Shown in pieces: positions 21,531 through 25,669 of a stretch of 25,669 nucleotides of DNA. How positions within the stretch are numbered: the first letter of the stretch is position 1; every line of letters starts with the position of its first letter. Origin of the DNA: CAYZTD01 sp964473335. Lineage in GTDB: Archaea; Thermoplasmatota; E2; DHVEG-1. The position numbers and the translations under genes were made by a program. Location of the stretch: assembly GCA_964473335.1 (NCBI GenBank), contig CAYYOO010000020.1, positions 1 to 25,669 of the forward strand, in the 5' to 3' direction. The notes beneath the pieces are model-generated. The model did not search any database and was not told where the DNA came from. It was given only the letters and a program-made list of their open reading frames with translations.

Positions 21531-24500
21531 ATGATGCTAGCAAAAAAAACAAAGGCGTTCATTCTATCATTTATATTCATTATCAGTATTTTTTCAGTTT
21601 TATCAGTTCCAAATATTAAAGCTGAAGAAAATGATGACATGGATTTATCAGAATTTAAAGGTTTTTTAGGCGGAGATTTTGACTTTGAAAATAATATTTT
21701 CACTCAACACCCTTATAGGTTTGTCTCTGCGTGGAGATCCAATGAAACAAGAACAATCAAGGGAGATATAGAGTTCGATCTTTTCTTTTATTCTACAATG
21801 CTAAGTCAATTAGATTTTTTTGATTATGAAGATGAAGTTAAACTTTCATTACATAAAGTTGGACAAACAATGAGCTCATTAGAGCTAATAAATGAAACAG
21901 ATTTTATCAAAATAAATACAGATCTATTTGAAGATAGTGTACAAAACACAAAAATGAAGATTAAGAATCAAAATTTTGAACTAAAAGAAGGAGAGTACCT
22001 TTTATTTGGAATTGAAATCAATCAGGTTGAAAAACCAATTAGTAAAAGAACAGAGAAAAACTTTAGAGAGAAAGTTTTACCATTATTTAGAAGAATATCA
22101 GGTTTTCTAAAAACAAGAGAAGAAAACGAATCTCAACTAGCAGCAGAGTATATCGATTTAGCTCTTGATTTTGTAGAAGATTTAGATGTTGAAGGAAAAG
22201 AGATAGCATCTTTATTTAATACACTTAGATCAAGTATTTTTTATTATGGATCTAACTCATGCCCATCAAATGTAAAATTTTCATCAACTAATAATGAAAC
22301 TTTTAATATCTATTTTAGAAACGAAGCTAATTATGAATTTTTAAGTGTTCACACTGGTGCTATAAACCTTGTTGAAGGATATTTTAAAAATACAAACAAA
22401 ACAAAACCTGCAGATGATACAAACCATTACTGGCCGGCAATAACACTCAACACAATTCAAGGTTTCTTAGAAGGGCAAGAAGAATTTAATATGGATCTAA
22501 GCAACTGGGCAGTGTTATGGGCAATCTATACACTTGATGAACCTCCATCTGAAAATGAAAATCTAGTTGAACTTTATTTAAAAAATAACAAAAAAATGAA
22601 TACTATTGAACCAGAAGGAGAGGTAATTAGAGAAAAATTACCATCTGATAGTTCAATTGTTTTTACAGGACCTAATATATCAAGAAATAGAATAATTACA
22701 AACCTATCAGCTGAATTATTTATTCATTATCCAAAACTAATTACACTGAGAAATTTACAAATTAAAGCTAGTATAGTTGATTTAAATGATGAAAGTAAAG
22801 AGATTGCATCTGACATTAAATCTATCGACAGAGCGAGCTTGACAGAATTATTTTTAAGAGGGTCAAATGTAGCAACTATGTTTACATTTGATGATTTTTC
22901 CGGCGATTATGAAATAGAATATGATCATAAAATTGGTCTTGAAATATCTGTTCAAAAAGCTGGACTATTAAATTTAAGACCAATTAATCTACTTTATAAT
23001 TCTGATTTTTATAGATCAAAAATAAGTTACATATATGAAGAAACAGACAACATACAAATTGATGACATTGAAAATAAAGATACATATGCTGGCGGAAGCG
23101 CTGTATTTGACGTTAAGATTACAAGTGAAAAGGATGATACAGTAAATATTGACTTTAAAAACACATCTGTACCAGCCGGTTCATGGAATTTAAAAAGTGT
23201 ACCTCAGTCATTTGATATCGATAAGGATACCACAAAAACAATCAAAGTATATATTAATTCAACTGCAGAAGATATAAGTGCATATGAAAATAAAGACGTG
23301 ATATCCTCATTGATTATAGCATCAGGTAAAACTGGTATTGATAGNNNNNNNNNNNNNNNNNNNNNNNNNNNNNNNNNNNNNNNNNNNNNNNNNNNNNNNN
23401 NNNNNNNNNNNNNNNNNNNNNNNNNNNNNNNNNNNNNNNNNNNNATAAAGACGTGATATCCTCATTGATTATAGCATCAGGTAAAACTGGTATTGATAGT
23501 GAAAAAGTAACTGTTAGAGTAAAAAAAGACAAAGTACCTTTTGATTTTGAAGTTGAAGTACCAGAAGAAATTGAAATAAAACATGGTGAAAAAGAAAAAA
23601 TTAAATTAAAGATTAAAAACATGAACAAAGGCTTTGTTGTTGATAGTTACTTCATTGAAATAGACTCAGAGAATGAATTATATAAAAACCAAACTAACGT
23701 CGAAGATGTACCTATCTATAATGATGAACCAGAAAATGAAATAGTAAAAGAAATCACAATTAGCATACCAGAGTATACAGAAATCAAATCAGATGAAATC
23801 ATTTTAAAAATAGAGTCCATCGAAGCTAATAATCTAGGTAAAAATATTACTAAAACAATTATCATTGAGACAAAAATAATAACTCCAAATATCTTTGAAA
23901 ATATCTATCATTTATTTGAAAAATTATCAGATAAAATAGGTTTAGATGATCACCTTGGAAGCTATGCAGCATGGACTCTTATTGGATTGTTTATATTAAT
24001 GATATTGATTCTAGTCTTTATTTCTGTAATAATAATAAAAAGAAAATTCATACAGATAATCTGTCCGGAGAGAATCAAAGAAATCAGCCCTGACGAAAAA
24101 GCAGAATTTGAAATCGAGCTAGTAAACCCATATAAAAGAAAACTAAGCTATGAAATCAAAACAGATAGTAAAGAGGAACTAAAAGAAAGATGGAATATTA
24201 GTGTATCTGATGATAGGATTGTTCTTGCTGCAGGTCAGAAAGAGACAATAAAATTAGAAGTTTCTCCAACAGATTATGCTAAAAAAGATGATTGGGCTAA
24301 AGTAGATTTAATTGTTACTACAATTGAAAAAAACAAAACTCAATCAATTGAGACTGCAACAGTTCTTAAAGAATCAAAAAAAGATGTCACTATCTCAGGG
24401 GTCCTTCATTGGCCTAGAGAGTTTAAAAAAGGAGATAGAGTAGAAACATCCTTTAAACTATTTAATAAAGGAACTGTATCTGCTGAAAAGCTAACAATTA

Positions 24501-24631
24501 TTCTTTTTGTTAACGGCAAGGAAAAAAATAAAGTAGAGGATGTTACTATTCCACGTGGCGGACATGCAGATATAGAAATACCTTGGATAGCAGAAAAAGG
24601 TAAAAACAAAATAAAAATAATAGTTAAATAA
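21531..24631 (+). CDS. Large secreted/membrane protein with Ig-like (NEW3, CARDB-like) domains, split by a false gap
   Basis: The gene looks broken at a 100-N run (23345-23444), but the flanks are the same 55 nt in the same frame. Collapsing them gives one open frame of exactly 982 codons (981 residues). The product has a signal peptide (about 1-31, ending near I-K-A-E-E), a large extracellular region of unknown fold (33-500), an NEW3-like beta-sandwich (about 510-620) and another Ig-like stretch (620-735). One membrane helix follows (about 760-784), then two more domains of extracellular type: a second NEW3-like (about 795-880) and a CARDB-like one (about 898-981). The start is one of two adjacent ATGs, with AGGTGAG upstream. 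Role unknown; probably a cell-envelope component. Confidence 0.8.
23290..23499. other. Spurious assembly gap inside the envelope-protein gene
   Basis: Bases 23290-23344 and 23445-23499 are identical (55 nt), separated by 100 Ns. Removing the Ns and one copy restores a continuous frame with an integral number of codons, so these are overlapping contig ends rather than missing sequence. Confidence 0.93.
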
Positions 24632-24670
24632 TACTTTAATTATTCAGGGTATAAACTGGTAGTATTTCTT

Positions 24671-25552
24671 ATGAAAGACAAATCAGATAAGAAAAAAGAA
24701 ATAGAGCAAATTCGTGACGCAGAAAAAAAATTCCAGTCATACATCCAGAAGAGAAACGAATTAAATGATATGGCTAGGGTTTTACGTGAAGAACGTGACA
24801 TGATCCATAAGAGTAAAAAAGAACAAAAAGAAGAAATGAAAAAGCTCAAAGAGGATCGTGACAAACTTGTTAAAAAAATGCGCGAGCATAAAAAAATAAG
24901 AAATAAACTACAAGAAGAAGCAAAAAAACTAATAAAAGCCAAACAAAAGAAGAGAGGGGCTGTTTTTAAAAATCTACCTTTAAGAGTAGAAGAACTCAAG
25001 GCAGACGTTCAGATGCTTGAATATCGTCAAGAAACAGTTCCAATGAGCCCGCAGAAGGAAAACGATTTAATTGAAAAGATCCGTGAGAAAAAACAGGAAT
25101 TTAAAAACGCTCAAGAACAATTAAAAAACCAGGAAAAAATAAAAATTGATATCGACGACAAAGATAATGCAATTGATGAACTTTTTAAGAAAGCTGATGA
25201 GGAACATAAAAAAGTTGAAAAATTCTATGATGAAAGTCAGAAAAAACATGATAAATACATAAAATTAGTCAAAGAAATGTCTGTATCTATTGCTGAAGCA
25301 AATAAAAAACACGAGGAATACATATCCGTCAAAAAAGAAGCAGATAAGGTCCATAAAAAGGCTTATGAGATGAAGTCAAAAGTGATGTCCATAAAAAATG
25401 AGCGCAGAAAAAGATACAAAGAAGCAAAAAAGGCAATTAAAGAACAAAACATTAGTGCTAGAAATGCTGTAATGGATAAAGATAAACTCAAAAAACACGC
25501 AGATAAATCAGTTGAAGAACTTAAAAAAGGTAAAAAAATCAAACTTGGTTAA
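24671..25552 (+). CDS. COG1340-type coiled-coil protein
   Basis: This 293-residue protein is almost entirely coiled coil, rich in Lys, Glu and Asp. A long heptad region spans about 1-95. A break with L-P-L-R-V-E-E-L-K and the conserved-looking E-T-V-P-M-S-P-Q-K-E (about 120-130) follows, then a second long helix ending in a basic tail. The layout and the M-S-P hairpin match the archaeal COG1340 coiled-coil family, whose function is not established; some relatives resemble eukaryotic Bfr1-like proteins. There is no signal or membrane segment. It starts 39 nt after the envelope-protein gene and may be cotranscribed; the Shine-Dalgarno is weak. G+C looks a little higher and more Lys codons end in G than in the preceding gene. 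Confidence 0.85.
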   Translation: MKDKSDKKKEIEQIRDAEKKFQSYIQKRNELNDMARVLREERDMIHKSKKEQKEEMKKLKEDRDKLVKKMREHKKIRNKLQEEAKKLIKAKQKKRGAVFKNLPLRVEELKADVQMLEYRQETVPMSPQKENDLIEKIREKKQEFKNAQEQLKNQEKIKIDIDDKDNAIDELFKKADEEHKKVEKFYDESQKKHDKYIKLVKEMSVSIAEANKKHEEYISVKKEADKVHKKAYEMKSKVMSIKNERRKRYKEAKKAIKEQNISARNAVMDKDKLKKHADKSVEELKKGKKIKLG

Positions 25553-25554
25553 GA

Positions 25555-25577
25555 ATTTTTTTATATTTTTAAAAATT
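25555..25577 (+). terminator. AT-only hairpin and T-run after the coiled-coil gene
   Basis: AATTTTT (25555-25561) and AAAAATT (25571-25577) can pair directly after the stop codon, and the T-runs in between would also fit archaeal termination. Weak because of base composition. Confidence 0.3.
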
Positions 25578-25582
25578 AAGGA

Positions 25583-25655
25583 GTGTTAACACACGTTAAT
25601 TTTATATATCAGTAGATGTAATATATATTTAGATGAAAATATTATCTAAATATAT
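25583..25655. promoter_or_regulatory. Dyad-rich intergenic tail with promoter-like sequence
   Basis: GTGTTAACAC (25583-25592) is a perfect 10-bp palindrome overlapping a second dyad, TTAAC-ACAC-GTTAA (25586-25599). A TATA-like TTTTATATA lies just downstream. Further on, ATATATTTAGAT (25623-25634) and ATCTAAATATAT (25644-25655) form a 12-bp inverted repeat with a 9-nt spacer. No gene is visible to the window end; this could be the promoter/operator of a gene beyond it. Confidence 0.35.
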
Positions 25656-25669
25656 TTATATTTTAATTA

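Noticed and set aside
21531..24631. Two separate genes or a pseudogene split at 23345-23444
   Set aside because: Removing the Ns and one 55-nt copy restores one frame with 982 codons exactly, so there is no sign of decay.
1..25669. CRISPR arrays, rRNA, tRNA genes, insertion sequences or inteins
   Set aside because: No regularly spaced repeats, no transposase, no conserved RNA-gene sequence, and RadA is uninterrupted.

Overview
This window is archaeal and strongly AT-rich (about 30% G+C by eye, not computed). Archaeal markers are RadA, a two-OB-fold RPA-like protein, an archaetidylinositol-phosphate-synthase-type CDP-alcohol transferase, a Fap7-type adenylate kinase, Trm-G10, an archaeal-form HflX, methanopterin-type MtrA and MtrH, and TATA boxes such as TTTATAAA or TTTAAATA about 25 nt before very short leaders. 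The gene set fits a euryarchaeal lineage, most likely Thermoplasmatota. That placement is inference; no rRNA gene is present.

Layout. 1-782: RPA-like protein, converging on a tight minus-strand operon (3460 to 779) of a soluble MtrA-like corrinoid protein, MtrH, a core-MetE methionine synthase and a DUF4346 protein. 3561-4759: radA and a small basic protein. 4861-7650: COG3199 NAD-kinase-like gene (interrupted by a true gap), an alpha-oxoamine synthase and a VOC-fold protein. 7655-10913, minus strand: an acidic/lysine-rich hypothetical, a secreted beta-helix protein behind a 28-bp palindrome, hflX, and a 34-residue one-helix microprotein. 10995-11085: a possible structured RNA. 11137-14800, minus strand: AIP synthase, Fap7-like kinase, glyA, M24 peptidase. 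14883-15788: winged-helix regulator and dCMP deaminase. 15913-19977: a small unknown protein, then RNase Z, Trm-G10, a CPA2 antiporter and its CBS partner. 20029-24631: two divergent envelope proteins with Ig-like domains. 24671-25552: a COG1340 coiled-coil protein.

Genes that work together. The mtrA-mtrH-metE-DUF4346 operon reads as a soluble methyl-transfer chain from methyl-tetrahydropterin through a corrinoid protein to homocysteine, that is, folate-independent methionine synthesis, with no other Mtr subunits in view. GlyA could feed C1 units into the same pterin pool. RNase Z and Trm-G10 are both tRNA-maturation genes. The CBS protein and the antiporter are translationally coupled.

Assembly. 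There are three 100-N runs. Two (7132-7231 and 23345-23444) are flanked by perfect 55-nt direct duplications, the signature of unmerged contig ends; collapsing the second rebuilds one 981-residue gene. The third (5496-5595) is a real gap of unknown length that cuts the NAD-kinase-like gene.
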